From positions 1-34,355 of the forward strand of contig JAAZKF010000038.1 in the NCBI GenBank assembly GCA_012799975.1: 34,355 nucleotides of DNA, given 5' to 3'. Shown in pieces: positions 1 to 8,573 of the stretch. The first letter of the stretch is position 1, and every line of letters starts with the position of its first letter. Origin of the DNA: Burkholderiales bacterium (lineage in GTDB: Bacteria; Vulcanimicrobiota; Xenobia; Xenobiales; Xenobiaceae). A program made the translations under genes and the position numbers. The notes beneath the pieces are model-generated. The model saw only the letters and a list, made by a program, of their open reading frames with translations. It had not been told where the DNA came from and ran no database searches.

Positions 1-2
1 AG

Positions 3-497
3 ATCGTCGGAGGCGGCATGCCGATCGGCGCCTACGGCGGACGTCGGGAAATCATGGAGCACGTAGCTCCGCTGGGTCCGGTGTACCAGGCGGGAACGCT
101 TGCGGGCAATCCCCTCTCGGTGGCTGCTGGCCTGACCACCCTGCGCCTCCTGCGGCAGAGTCCAGAAATCTATCGCCACCTGGAAGAAGTCGGGGCCAGA
201 CTGGAGGCCGGTCTGCAGCATAGTGCCCGGCGGCACGGCGTGCCCGTCCGGATGCAGCGGGTCGGTTCGATGCTGACCTGGTTCTTCAGCGACAAACCGG
301 TCCGCAACCTCTCCGAAGCCCGAAACTGTGACACCCGAGCCTTCGGCCGCTTCTTCCGGGGGATGCTGGATCGGGGAGTCTATCTTCCCCCCTCGCAGTT
401 CGAGGCCGCCTTCCTGTCTACGGCCCTGGGCGAGGCCGAAATCGAAAGACTGCTCAAGGCCGTCGATGAGACCTTGGCGGAAATAGCCAGCTCGTGA
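3..497 (+). CDS. hemL: Glutamate-1-semialdehyde 2,1-aminomutase, C-terminal part (truncated by window start)
   Basis: Frame is open from the window edge; translation ..IVGGGMPIGAYGGRREIMEHVAPLGPVYQAGTLAGNPLSVAAGL.. is characteristic of HemL (PLP aminotransferase class III). Confidence 0.93.
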   Translation: MVGGGMPIGAYGGRREIMEHVAPLGPVYQAGTLAGNPLSVAAGLTTLRLLRQSPEIYRHLEEVGARLEAGLQHSARRHGVPVRMQRVGSMLTWFFSDKPVRNLSEARNCDTRAFGRFFRGMLDRGVYLPPSQFEAAFLSTALGEAEIERLLKAVDETLAEIASS

Positions 498-1483
498 GCG
501 ACTCGTTGTCGTTGAACACCCTTTTCAAATCCCTGGAGGAGGACCTGCGCCAGGTCGAGACCTGCCTGCAGGAAATCCTGCGGAACAAGGGGGGCGCAAT
601 TCGTCCGGCCGGAGAAGCATTGTTCCGGGGGGGCGGCAAGAGGATCCGTCCGGCGCTGGTGCTGTGGTCATCGCAAATCCTGGGAGCCCGTCCCCCCCAG
701 ACGGTCTACCCCATAGCGGCGGCCATCGAAATGGTGCACGGAGCCTCGCTGTTGCACGACGACGTGATCGACCAGACGATGTTGCGACGCGGCCAGAAAA
801 CGCTGAACGCCCTGCACGGGAACCACTACACGGTGCTCCTGGCAGACTTCCTCCTGACCCAGGCCCTGGAGGCGATCTGCGAGCTGGACCAGGTCCGACT
901 GGTCCGAGTGGTCTCGAACGCCGTCGCCGAAATGACCTTGGGACAGATCCTGGAGCTTCAGCACCAGGGCGACCTGCAGACCCGCCCCGAGGACTACATG
1001 CGCATCATCGACGGCAAGACCGCCTCGCTGATGGCAGCCGGTTGCATGCTGGGTGGAGTGATGGCCGGAGCCGATAAGACCCAGGTCCAGGCCCTGGAGA
1101 AGTATGGGCGCCACGTGGGACTGGCCTTCCAGATCATCGACGATATCCTGGACTATTGGGGAGACCCGGCTACACTGGGAAAGCCCGTGGGTTCAGACCT
1201 TTCCGAGCGGAAGTTCACGCTTCCCTTCCTGCTGGCCCTGGAAGAAGCCGACTCCATCCAGAGGGGACGATTGGCCAGGCTTCTGGAAGGATCGCTTGGG
1301 GAAGGAGAGGCCTTCGCCGAGATCCTGGCGTTCATGGAGGGCATGGACTCCCGAACCCGCTCGCAGGAGATGGCTCAGGACCAGGCCCGGCAGGCCCTGG
1401 AGGCGTTGGACCACCTGCCCGCGGGGTGGGTCCGCGAGGACCTTGCCCTGCTGCCCGACGTCCTGACCCACAGGGATCACTGA
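494..1483 (+). CDS. trans-Polyprenyl diphosphate synthase (hepta/octaprenyl-type)
   Basis: GTG start overlapping hemL stop; aspartate-rich motifs LLHDDVID and IIDDILDY, GGGKRIRPAL motif. Confidence 0.93.
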   Translation: MSDSLSLNTLFKSLEEDLRQVETCLQEILRNKGGAIRPAGEALFRGGGKRIRPALVLWSSQILGARPPQTVYPIAAAIEMVHGASLLHDDVIDQTMLRRGQKTLNALHGNHYTVLLADFLLTQALEAICELDQVRLVRVVSNAVAEMTLGQILELQHQGDLQTRPEDYMRIIDGKTASLMAAGCMLGGVMAGADKTQVQALEKYGRHVGLAFQIIDDILDYWGDPATLGKPVGSDLSERKFTLPFLLALEEADSIQRGRLARLLEGSLGEGEAFAEILAFMEGMDSRTRSQEMAQDQARQALEALDHLPAGWVREDLALLPDVLTHRDH

Positions 1484-1621
1484 AGCGGTTCCTCCCGCTG
1501 ATGGCCCTCTGGGGGCCGGTACTCTGCGCGAGATCATACCTCGCGCTCGGGCAAACAAAGAGAATACTTGTTCAGACGAGGGGTCTCCGCTTGGCGGCGA
1601 CCCCAGGGAGCAGAACTGGAA

Positions 1622-1996
1622 ATGAACAACGACAACGGCGCATACATCGCCCTCTTCCTGGTGGCGGGAGTGCTCTTCGTCCTGAGCGTGGTCACCCTGT
1701 CCCAGTTGCTGGCACCATCTCGCCCCGGAGTGACCAAAATGCGGCCCTACGAGTGCGGCGAGGTCCCCACCTCCGGCGCCTGGGTCCAATACAACGTCCA
1801 CTACTACCTGTTCGCGATGCTCTTCCTCCTCTTCGACGTGGAGGCCGCCTTCCTGATCCCCTGGGCGGTGGCCTTTCGCACGATGATCATGGACGGGAAA
1901 CTGCTCCTGGCCGTGGCGGACGTAGTGGTCTTCCTCGGAGTGCTGGGCTCGGCCCTGGCCTACGCCTGGAGAAAGGGGGCCCTGAAATGGGTCTGA
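1622..1996 (+). CDS. nuoA: NADH-quinone oxidoreductase subunit A
   Basis: MNNDNGAYIALFLVAGVLF...PYECGEVPTSGAWVQYNVHYYLFAMLFLLFDVEAAFLIPWA; internal ATG of the 1568..1996 ORF, start of nuo operon. Confidence 0.95.
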   Translation: MNNDNGAYIALFLVAGVLFVLSVVTLSQLLAPSRPGVTKMRPYECGEVPTSGAWVQYNVHYYLFAMLFLLFDVEAAFLIPWAVAFRTMIMDGKLLLAVADVVVFLGVLGSALAYAWRKGALKWV

Positions 1997-2583
1997 TGGA
2001 TCGAATCCCGGCCTACGTCGACCGACTGCCTGGAGGCAGCGTGTTGATGGCCCCTATTGACTGGGCCATCAACGAGATCCAGGCCTCGTCGATGTGGTAC
2101 ATGCTTTTCGGACTGGCTTGTTGCGCCATCGAATTGATGGCCACGGGGGCAGCCCGCTACGACTTCGACCGCCTGGGGATGATCTACCGGGCCACTCCAC
2201 GTCAGTCGGACCTGATGATCATAGCGGGAACCCTGACCCTGAAGATGGCCCCGCGAGTGAAGCTCCTGCACGAACAGATGGCGGAGCCCCGCTACGTGAT
2301 CGCCATGGGCGGTTGCACCACCTACGGAGGCCCCTTCTATCACGACGGGTACTCAGTGCTGAAGGGCGTGGACAAGATCATCCCGGTGGACGTCTACATC
2401 GCCGGCTGCCCTCCCCGACCCGAGGCCCTGCTCAACGGCTGTCTGGCCATGCAGGACAAGATCCGCAGGAACAAGCTGGGACAGCCTCGTGGTGCCGCCA
2501 TCCACATCCCGCCCACGGCCAGACGATTCGCGTTGCCCACGGAAACAGCCGAAGCCGGCCACGACCCGCAGCCCCCCGTTTGA
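1987..2583 (+). CDS. nuoB: NADH-quinone oxidoreductase subunit B
   Basis: GLACCAIELMATGAARYDFDRLGM...IAMGGCTTYGGPF...AGCPPRPEALLNG, 4Fe-4S N2 cysteines; internal ATG at 1987 overlapping nuoA end. Confidence 0.96.
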   Translation: MGLMDRIPAYVDRLPGGSVLMAPIDWAINEIQASSMWYMLFGLACCAIELMATGAARYDFDRLGMIYRATPRQSDLMIIAGTLTLKMAPRVKLLHEQMAEPRYVIAMGGCTTYGGPFYHDGYSVLKGVDKIIPVDVYIAGCPPRPEALLNGCLAMQDKIRRNKLGQPRGAAIHIPPTARRFALPTETAEAGHDPQPPV

Positions 2584-2597
2584 GACAAGGAGCGGCG

Positions 2598-3062
2598 ATG
2601 AGCCCCGACGAATTCCTCCCCATCCTTCAGGCCAAATTTCCCCAGGTCGAGTTCCGGCTCGACCCGCTCAATCCCCAGGCCCTGATCATGTCGGCATCGG
2701 GGGTCCCGGAGGTCTTCAGTTGGTTGCGGGACGCCCCCGAGGCGGCCATGGAGTATCTGGAATTCAGTACGGCTGTAGACCGGCCCCCGGACCGCCTGTG
2801 CGTGGTGTATTCCCTGTATTCCTACACCCACCGTCACCGCCTGATGCTGAAGGTGGATCTGCCCCGCTATGCCCCCACTATCCCTACCGTCTCCCATCTG
2901 TGGGAGAACGCCGACTGGAATGAACGGGAGATCTATGACCTGTTCGGGGTCTTCTTCAGCGGACATGAGGACCTGCGCCGCTTGATGATGCCGGAGGACT
3001 GGGAAGGTCATCCGCTGCGCAAGGACTACAACCACCCGAACCTGACCCCCCGCCCTGATTGA
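2598..3062 (+). CDS. nuoC: NADH-quinone oxidoreductase subunit C
   Basis: Internal ATG 2598 of ORF 2094..3062; WNEREIYDLFGVFFSGHEDLRRLMMPEDWEGHPLRKDY is the 30-kDa subunit signature. Confidence 0.95.
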   Translation: MSPDEFLPILQAKFPQVEFRLDPLNPQALIMSASGVPEVFSWLRDAPEAAMEYLEFSTAVDRPPDRLCVVYSLYSYTHRHRLMLKVDLPRYAPTIPTVSHLWENADWNEREIYDLFGVFFSGHEDLRRLMMPEDWEGHPLRKDYNHPNLTPRPD

Positions 3063-3074
3063 CAGGATGATGCT

Positions 3075-4202
3075 ATGAAGAGACAGTTTCCAGCCAATCC
3101 CGACCTGACACTTGAAGAGTTCGAGCTGAACATGGGTCCCCAGCACCCATCCACCCACGGGGTGCTGCGTTTGAAACTGACCTTGGATGGCGAGAGGGTG
3201 GTCCGCTGCAAACCAGAGATCGGCTACCTGCACCGTTCGATCGAGAAGATAGCCGAAAACCGCACCTACACCCAGATCATCCCGATCACCGACCGCCTGG
3301 ACTACTGCACATCGATGACCTCCAACTATGTGTACGTCATGGCAGTCGAGACTCTGGCCGACATCACGGTGCCCCCCCGAGCAGAGTATATCCGGGTGAT
3401 CATGAGCGAGCTCAACCGCATCGCCTCCCACCTGCTGTGGTATGGCACCTTGGCCCTGGAACTCGGGGGCACTACCCCCTTCATCTACGGTTTCCGGGAC
3501 CGTGAGAAGGTGCTGGACCTCTTCGAGGCCACCTGCGGGGCCCGCTTGTTATACAACTATCTCCGCTTTGGCGGGGTTTCCAGGGATCTTCCCGAGGACT
3601 TCTGCGAACGGATGCTGGCCTTCCTGGACGAGTGGGAGCCCCTGATCCGGCGGGAATACGAGGACCTGCTGGACGAAAACCCGATCTTCTACAACCGGAC
3701 CAAGAAGGTCGGTTTCCTCTCGGCCGAGAAGGCCATGGCCTACGGGGTGAGTGGGCCCAACCTGCGCGCCTCGGGAATCGCCCGGGATGTCCGCCGCGAA
3801 CATCCCTACTCGGTCTACCCCGAGCTGGAGTTCGATATTCCCGTGCGCACCGAGGGAGACGTCTTCGCGCGCTATCGGGTCCGTATGGAGGAAATGCGCC
3901 AGAGCGCCCGGATCCTGCGGCAATGTGCCGAGAAGCTTCCGGGAGGCCCCTACCTGGAACCCCAACCGTTGCGCATGGTGATTCCCGAAGGCGAGACCTA
4001 CGTGCATCTGGAGTCTCCTCGAGGAGACATCGGCTGTTATCTGGTCTCGCAAGGCACCGACAAACCCTACCGGTGCAAGTTCCGGACCCCTTCATTCCAC
4101 CATATCGAGGTCTTCCAGCACCTGGTCCACGACTGCCTGATCCCCGACATCGTGTCAATCTGCGGCAGTTTCGACGTGGTGCTGCCAGAGACCGACCGTT
4201 AG
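3075..4202 (+). CDS. nuoD: NADH-quinone oxidoreductase subunit D
   Basis: NMGPQHPSTHGVLRLKLTLDGE...GYLHRSIEKIAENRTY...; 49-kDa subunit. Confidence 0.97.
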   Translation: MKRQFPANPDLTLEEFELNMGPQHPSTHGVLRLKLTLDGERVVRCKPEIGYLHRSIEKIAENRTYTQIIPITDRLDYCTSMTSNYVYVMAVETLADITVPPRAEYIRVIMSELNRIASHLLWYGTLALELGGTTPFIYGFRDREKVLDLFEATCGARLLYNYLRFGGVSRDLPEDFCERMLAFLDEWEPLIRREYEDLLDENPIFYNRTKKVGFLSAEKAMAYGVSGPNLRASGIARDVRREHPYSVYPELEFDIPVRTEGDVFARYRVRMEEMRQSARILRQCAEKLPGGPYLEPQPLRMVIPEGETYVHLESPRGDIGCYLVSQGTDKPYRCKFRTPSFHHIEVFQHLVHDCLIPDIVSICGSFDVVLPETDR

Positions 4203-4253
4203 GTTCAAGAGATTACGGGCCGCCCCGGGCGGCCGGGAACTGCAGGGACAAGC

Positions 4254-5420
4254 GTGGAGCCGATTTTTGAACAATTCGTCCGAGACCTGACCGGAGGCTT
4301 CCAGGTGCCTGTCTGGGTCACGATGCTGGTCAGCCTGGGTCTGGTCCTGGTCTTCATCGCCCTGAACGCGATGTTCATGATCTGGCTGGAACGGAAGATC
4401 TGCGGCCGGATCCAGCGGCGCATGGGACCGATGCTGACCGGGCCCAAGGCCTGGGGTCGTTTCTCGATGTGGACCGGCGGCTGGTTCCAGACGCCCTGCG
4501 ACTCGGGCAAGCTCCTGTTCAAGGAAGACATCGTCCCAGCCCAGGTCGACCGTTTCGGCTTCATGCTGGCGCCGGTCCTGGTCTTCATGGGCGCCCTGGC
4601 CGTGTACGTACCGCTGCCTATTTCCAGCACCTCCTACGCCCAGCCGGGGCCCACCGTGGTCTCCGTAGCCGACCTGGATATCGGCCTGCTGTACATAGTG
4701 GCCATAACCACCTTTACGGTTCTGGCAATCCTCACGGCCGGATGGTCCTCCAACAACAAATACAGCCTTCTGGGAGGGATGCGGGCCGGGGTCCAGCTCC
4801 TCTCCTACGAGCTCCCCATGCTCTTCGCCCTGATGGGACCGATGGTATTGGCAGGTTCGCTGTCCTTGGGCGATCTGGTCCAGGTCCAGCAAGCGGGGCT
4901 ATTCGGAATACCCCTCCTGGGCTGGTTCCTGGTGCCCAGCTTCCTGGGGGCCGTGGTCTACCTGATCTGCGCGGTGGCCGAGACCAACCGCCCGCCCTTC
5001 GACATGCCCGAGGCCGAGCAGGAGCTGGTATCCGGCTTCAACATCGAATACACGGCCATGCGCTTCGCCATGTTCTACCTGGCCGAATTCTCGAACACCT
5101 TCGTGGTGTGTATGATCTTCACAGCCGTATTTCTGGGGGGATGGACCCTGCCCGGATTCACCCCCCCCTCATCCTTGAACCTCGGCTTCTTCTCTCTGCC
5201 CTATTTCGACCTTCTGGCCGGCATGGCCATCTTCTTCGCCAAGGCCTATGCCATGGTGCTGTTGCTGATGTGGATCCGCTGGACCTTCCCCCGGCTGCGC
5301 CCCGACCACCTGATGACCTTCGGCTGGAAGTTCCTGCTGCCGCTCTCCTTCGTGAACCTCTTGGTCTGCATCGTCCTGGCGGCGATCCAGCAGATCTACT
5401 TTGGAGGCAACCCCGGATGA
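4254..5420 (+). CDS. nuoH: NADH-quinone oxidoreductase subunit H
   Basis: GTG start; WLERKICGRIQRRMGPMLTGPKAWGR...AETNRPPFDMPEAEQELVSGFNIEYTAMRFAMFYLAEF. Confidence 0.97.
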   Translation: MEPIFEQFVRDLTGGFQVPVWVTMLVSLGLVLVFIALNAMFMIWLERKICGRIQRRMGPMLTGPKAWGRFSMWTGGWFQTPCDSGKLLFKEDIVPAQVDRFGFMLAPVLVFMGALAVYVPLPISSTSYAQPGPTVVSVADLDIGLLYIVAITTFTVLAILTAGWSSNNKYSLLGGMRAGVQLLSYELPMLFALMGPMVLAGSLSLGDLVQVQQAGLFGIPLLGWFLVPSFLGAVVYLICAVAETNRPPFDMPEAEQELVSGFNIEYTAMRFAMFYLAEFSNTFVVCMIFTAVFLGGWTLPGFTPPSSLNLGFFSLPYFDLLAGMAIFFAKAYAMVLLLMWIRWTFPRLRPDHLMTFGWKFLLPLSFVNLLVCIVLAAIQQIYFGGNPG

Positions 5421-6004
5421 TCTACGACCCCAACCCCTGGGCCTTCTGGTTGCTGGCGGCCATGGCGGTCGGCTGCGCCCTGGCCGTGGTCCGGGCCCGA
5501 AAGCTCTTCCACGCCGCTCTGGCCCTGGTGGGCACGCTCTTCGCCGTGGCCGGCCTGTATGGGCTCCTACAGGCCTGGTTCCTGGCAGCCGTGCAGGTCC
5601 TGGTATATGTGGGGGCCATCGCGATAATGATCTTGTTCGCGATCATGCTGACCCACAACATGATGAAACCCGACCTGAAGACCCTGACCACCCAGCCCTG
5701 GACTGCTGCGGCCTTGTGCCTGATGCTGCTGGCCATCCTGCTGGGAGGCACGCTGAATTCCACCTGGCAGACCGCTCCGAACACCACGCTGAGCTCCACC
5801 TGGACACCGAAGTGCGGGTTCCAGGTCGCCGAGGCCATCCCCAGCGTCCAAGCCCTGGGCTTCCGCCTGCTGGACCCCTTCACGCTCCCCTTCGAAATGG
5901 TCTCGGTGCTGATCCTGGTGTCGCTGATCGGAGCCCTGGTTCTGGCGCACAGGAATCCGGCCCCGCTGGAAGCCTCTGAAGGACGCGAGGATAAGGCCCC
6001 ATGA
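5417..6004 (+). CDS. nuoJ: NADH-quinone oxidoreductase subunit J
   Basis: Overlaps nuoH by ATGA; FHAALALVGTLFAVAGLYGLLQAWFLAAVQVLVYVGAIAIMILFAIMLT. Confidence 0.94.
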   Translation: MIYDPNPWAFWLLAAMAVGCALAVVRARKLFHAALALVGTLFAVAGLYGLLQAWFLAAVQVLVYVGAIAIMILFAIMLTHNMMKPDLKTLTTQPWTAAALCLMLLAILLGGTLNSTWQTAPNTTLSSTWTPKCGFQVAEAIPSVQALGFRLLDPFTLPFEMVSVLILVSLIGALVLAHRNPAPLEASEGREDKAP

Positions 6005-6309
6005 ACGCCATCGGACTAAACCACTTCCTGACCCTGGGTGCCGTCCTCTTCTGCCTGGGTACCTACGGGGTGCTGACCCGGCGCAACGCCATAGCCGTCC
6101 TGTTGAGCCTGGAACTGATGTTCAACGCGGTCAACCTGAACCTGGTAGCCTTCGCCCGCTTCATGCCCAACCTCGACGGGGTGGTCCTGGCGGTCTTCGT
6201 AATCGCCGTGGCCGCCGCCGAGGCCGCCGTCGGCGTGGCCCTGATACTCTCGCTCTACCGCAACTTCCGCCACATCGACCTGGAACAGGTCGATACGATG
6301 AAAGGCTAG
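6001..6309 (+). CDS. nuoK: NADH-quinone oxidoreductase subunit K
   Basis: FCLGTYGVLTRRNAIAVLLSLELMFNAVNLNLVAF...VIAVAAAEAAVGVALILSLYR. Confidence 0.96.
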   Translation: MNAIGLNHFLTLGAVLFCLGTYGVLTRRNAIAVLLSLELMFNAVNLNLVAFARFMPNLDGVVLAVFVIAVAAAEAAVGVALILSLYRNFRHIDLEQVDTMKG

Positions 6310-6313
6310 CCCC

Positions 6314-8512
6314 GTGCACGAACAGGTCGCCGTTGCTGCCCTGGAGGGGGCCGCCGCCAATGTCTGGCTGGTCCCGCTGCTCCCCTTCCTGGCCTTCCTG
6401 ATCATCTCATTCCTGACCCGGCCCTGGGGACGGGTTTCGGCCGCCGTCTCGATCCTGGCCCTGACCGGCTCCCTGGGAATCTCGGCCCGGATCTTCTGGC
6501 AGCGCTTCACCCAGGACCTTCCGCCCATGCAGGTAGCCCTGCCCTGGATAACGCTGGTTCCGGATCACCCGCTGGGCACCATCGAAATCGGGCTGCTGGT
6601 CGATAACCTCTCGGCCCTGATGCTCTTGATGGTCTGTTTCGTGGGCCTGTGCATCCAGATCTACTCGACGGCCTACATCCAGACCGAGATCGCCCACTTC
6701 CCGACCCAGGGCTCGGCCTCGATGTCCCGCTTCTTCGGCTGGCTTTCCCTGTTCACGTTCTCGATGCTGGGCCTGGTCCTGTCCCATAACCTGCTGGAGA
6801 TGTACATCTTCTGGGAGCTGGTCGGCCTGTGCTCCTACCTGCTTATCGGCTTCTGGTATTTCAAACACAGCGCCGCCGAGGCGTGCAAGAAGGCCTTCGT
6901 GGTCACCCGCTTCGGCGACCTGGGCTTCCTGATGGGCATCCTGATGCTGGGTATAGCCCTGAAGGGCTTTGATTTCCCGGGCCTTACCGAGAAATTCGCC
7001 CAGGGGATCCCCCAGGGCCTTACCGCAGGCTTCGTGGCCCTGGCCTCCGTCCTGATCTTCTGCGGCGCCATCGGCAAGAGTGCCCAGTTCCCCCTGCAGA
7101 TCTGGTTACCGGACGCCATGGAGGGCCCCACTCCGGTTTCCGCGCTGATCCACGCCGCCACGATGGTGGCCGCCGGCGTGTACCTGGTCGCCCGGCTCTT
7201 CCCCATCTTCCACCCGGCCGGCCACGCCGGGGAAGCCGCCCTGGTCGTGGCCTGGATCGGCGGGTTCACGGCCTTCCTGGCCGCGACCATCGCCGTGGTC
7301 CAGAACGACATCAAACGCGTCCTGGCCTACTCGACCATCTCACAGTTGGGGTTCATGATGGCCGGATTGGGCATGGGCGCCTACACGGCCGGCAGCTTCC
7401 ACCTGATCACCCACGCCTTCTTCAAGTCGCTGCTCTTCCTAGGCTCGGGCGCCGTGATCGTGGCCTGCCATTCCAACGACCTGTGGCAGATGGGCGGCCT
7501 GCGCAGGCGCATGCCCTTCACCTGGTTCGCCTTCCTGATGGGCTGCCTGGCCCTGGCCGGGGTGCCCCCGCTGGCCGGCTTCTGGTCCAAGGACGAAATC
7601 CTGGGCTACGTGCACGCGGCCCCTGGAGGAATGGCCCTGTATCTGGTCCTGACCTTCTCCGCCTTCCTGACGGCCTTCTACGTCACCCGGATGTACTTCC
7701 TGGCTTTCGAGGGGCCCTTCCGGGGAGTCCAGAAGGCCCCCGCCGACCTGGCGGGCCCCGTGCCTCCCCCCTCGCTGCCAGCTCCCTTCCCCACCTCCCA
7801 GGCCCTGGGCGTGACGCCGGAATGGACCGAGGAGATGGTCGATTCAAGTCAGACCGAACTGCCGGCAGCCTGCCGGGGAGCCAGGATGGAGCAGCCCCCC
7901 CACGGCGAGCACCTCCCCCACGAGGTCAGTCCCTGGATGTGGGTTCCCCTGCTGGTCCTGGCCTTCTTTGCCGTCTTCCTGGGCTTCACTGGGGTCCCGA
8001 CGGGAGTCGGCCTGGGTCTTCCCAACTTCTTCGAAGAATTCATCCACCTTTCCGGTGCGGGCCACCCTCACGAGTTCCACTGGACCCCGATGATCCTCAG
8101 TGTGGTCGTAGCCCTGGCCGGCATCGCCCTGGGGGCCTGGTTCTTCGCCGGCGACCCCGAGCGCGGCGAGCGCCGTCTGCGTTCCGGGTTGGGGCGGGTC
8201 TGGCCCTTCCTGCAGCAGAAGTGGTACATGGACCACCTCTGGGCTCGAGCCTTGGCCGGAACCATGTACGCCGGAGCCCGGGCGATGGCCTGGGTGGAAG
8301 TCCATCTGGTGGATCACGTGGTCCTCGGAGTGGCCACCAGCTTCCGCAGTTGGGGGGACTGGCTGCGCGCGGAGCACTCCGGCAAGGTGCAGCACCATGC
8401 CCTGATGATCCTGCTGGCCCTGATCCTGCTGGCCGTGGGGATCGGCCTGGTCGAACCGGGCTTCTTCACCAGCCGCCACTTCTTCTTCAACCTGCTGGAG
8501 GGCGGACGGTGA
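6314..8512 (+). CDS. nuoL: NADH-quinone oxidoreductase subunit L
   Basis: WELVGLCSYLLIGFWYFKHSAAEACKKAFVVTRFGDLGF...KSAQFPLQIWLPDAMEGPTPVSALIHAATMVAAGVYLVAR. Confidence 0.96.
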   Translation: MHEQVAVAALEGAAANVWLVPLLPFLAFLIISFLTRPWGRVSAAVSILALTGSLGISARIFWQRFTQDLPPMQVALPWITLVPDHPLGTIEIGLLVDNLSALMLLMVCFVGLCIQIYSTAYIQTEIAHFPTQGSASMSRFFGWLSLFTFSMLGLVLSHNLLEMYIFWELVGLCSYLLIGFWYFKHSAAEACKKAFVVTRFGDLGFLMGILMLGIALKGFDFPGLTEKFAQGIPQGLTAGFVALASVLIFCGAIGKSAQFPLQIWLPDAMEGPTPVSALIHAATMVAAGVYLVARLFPIFHPAGHAGEAALVVAWIGGFTAFLAATIAVVQNDIKRVLAYSTISQLGFMMAGLGMGAYTAGSFHLITHAFFKSLLFLGSGAVIVACHSNDLWQMGGLRRRMPFTWFAFLMGCLALAGVPPLAGFWSKDEILGYVHAAPGGMALYLVLTFSAFLTAFYVTRMYFLAFEGPFRGVQKAPADLAGPVPPPSLPAPFPTSQALGVTPEWTEEMVDSSQTELPAACRGARMEQPPHGEHLPHEVSPWMWVPLLVLAFFAVFLGFTGVPTGVGLGLPNFFEEFIHLSGAGHPHEFHWTPMILSVVVALAGIALGAWFFAGDPERGERRLRSGLGRVWPFLQQKWYMDHLWARALAGTMYAGARAMAWVEVHLVDHVVLGVATSFRSWGDWLRAEHSGKVQHHALMILLALILLAVGIGLVEPGFFTSRHFFFNLLEGGR

Positions 8513-8573
8513 GCCGACGCCAGCCGACCTCGACGACTCCATCCGACCCCGTTCGACAAGGGACTTCGTATCC

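Noticed and set aside
2394-3431. 345-aa minus-strand ORF opposite nuoB/C/D
   Set aside because: Antisense shadow ORF over well-supported nuo genes.
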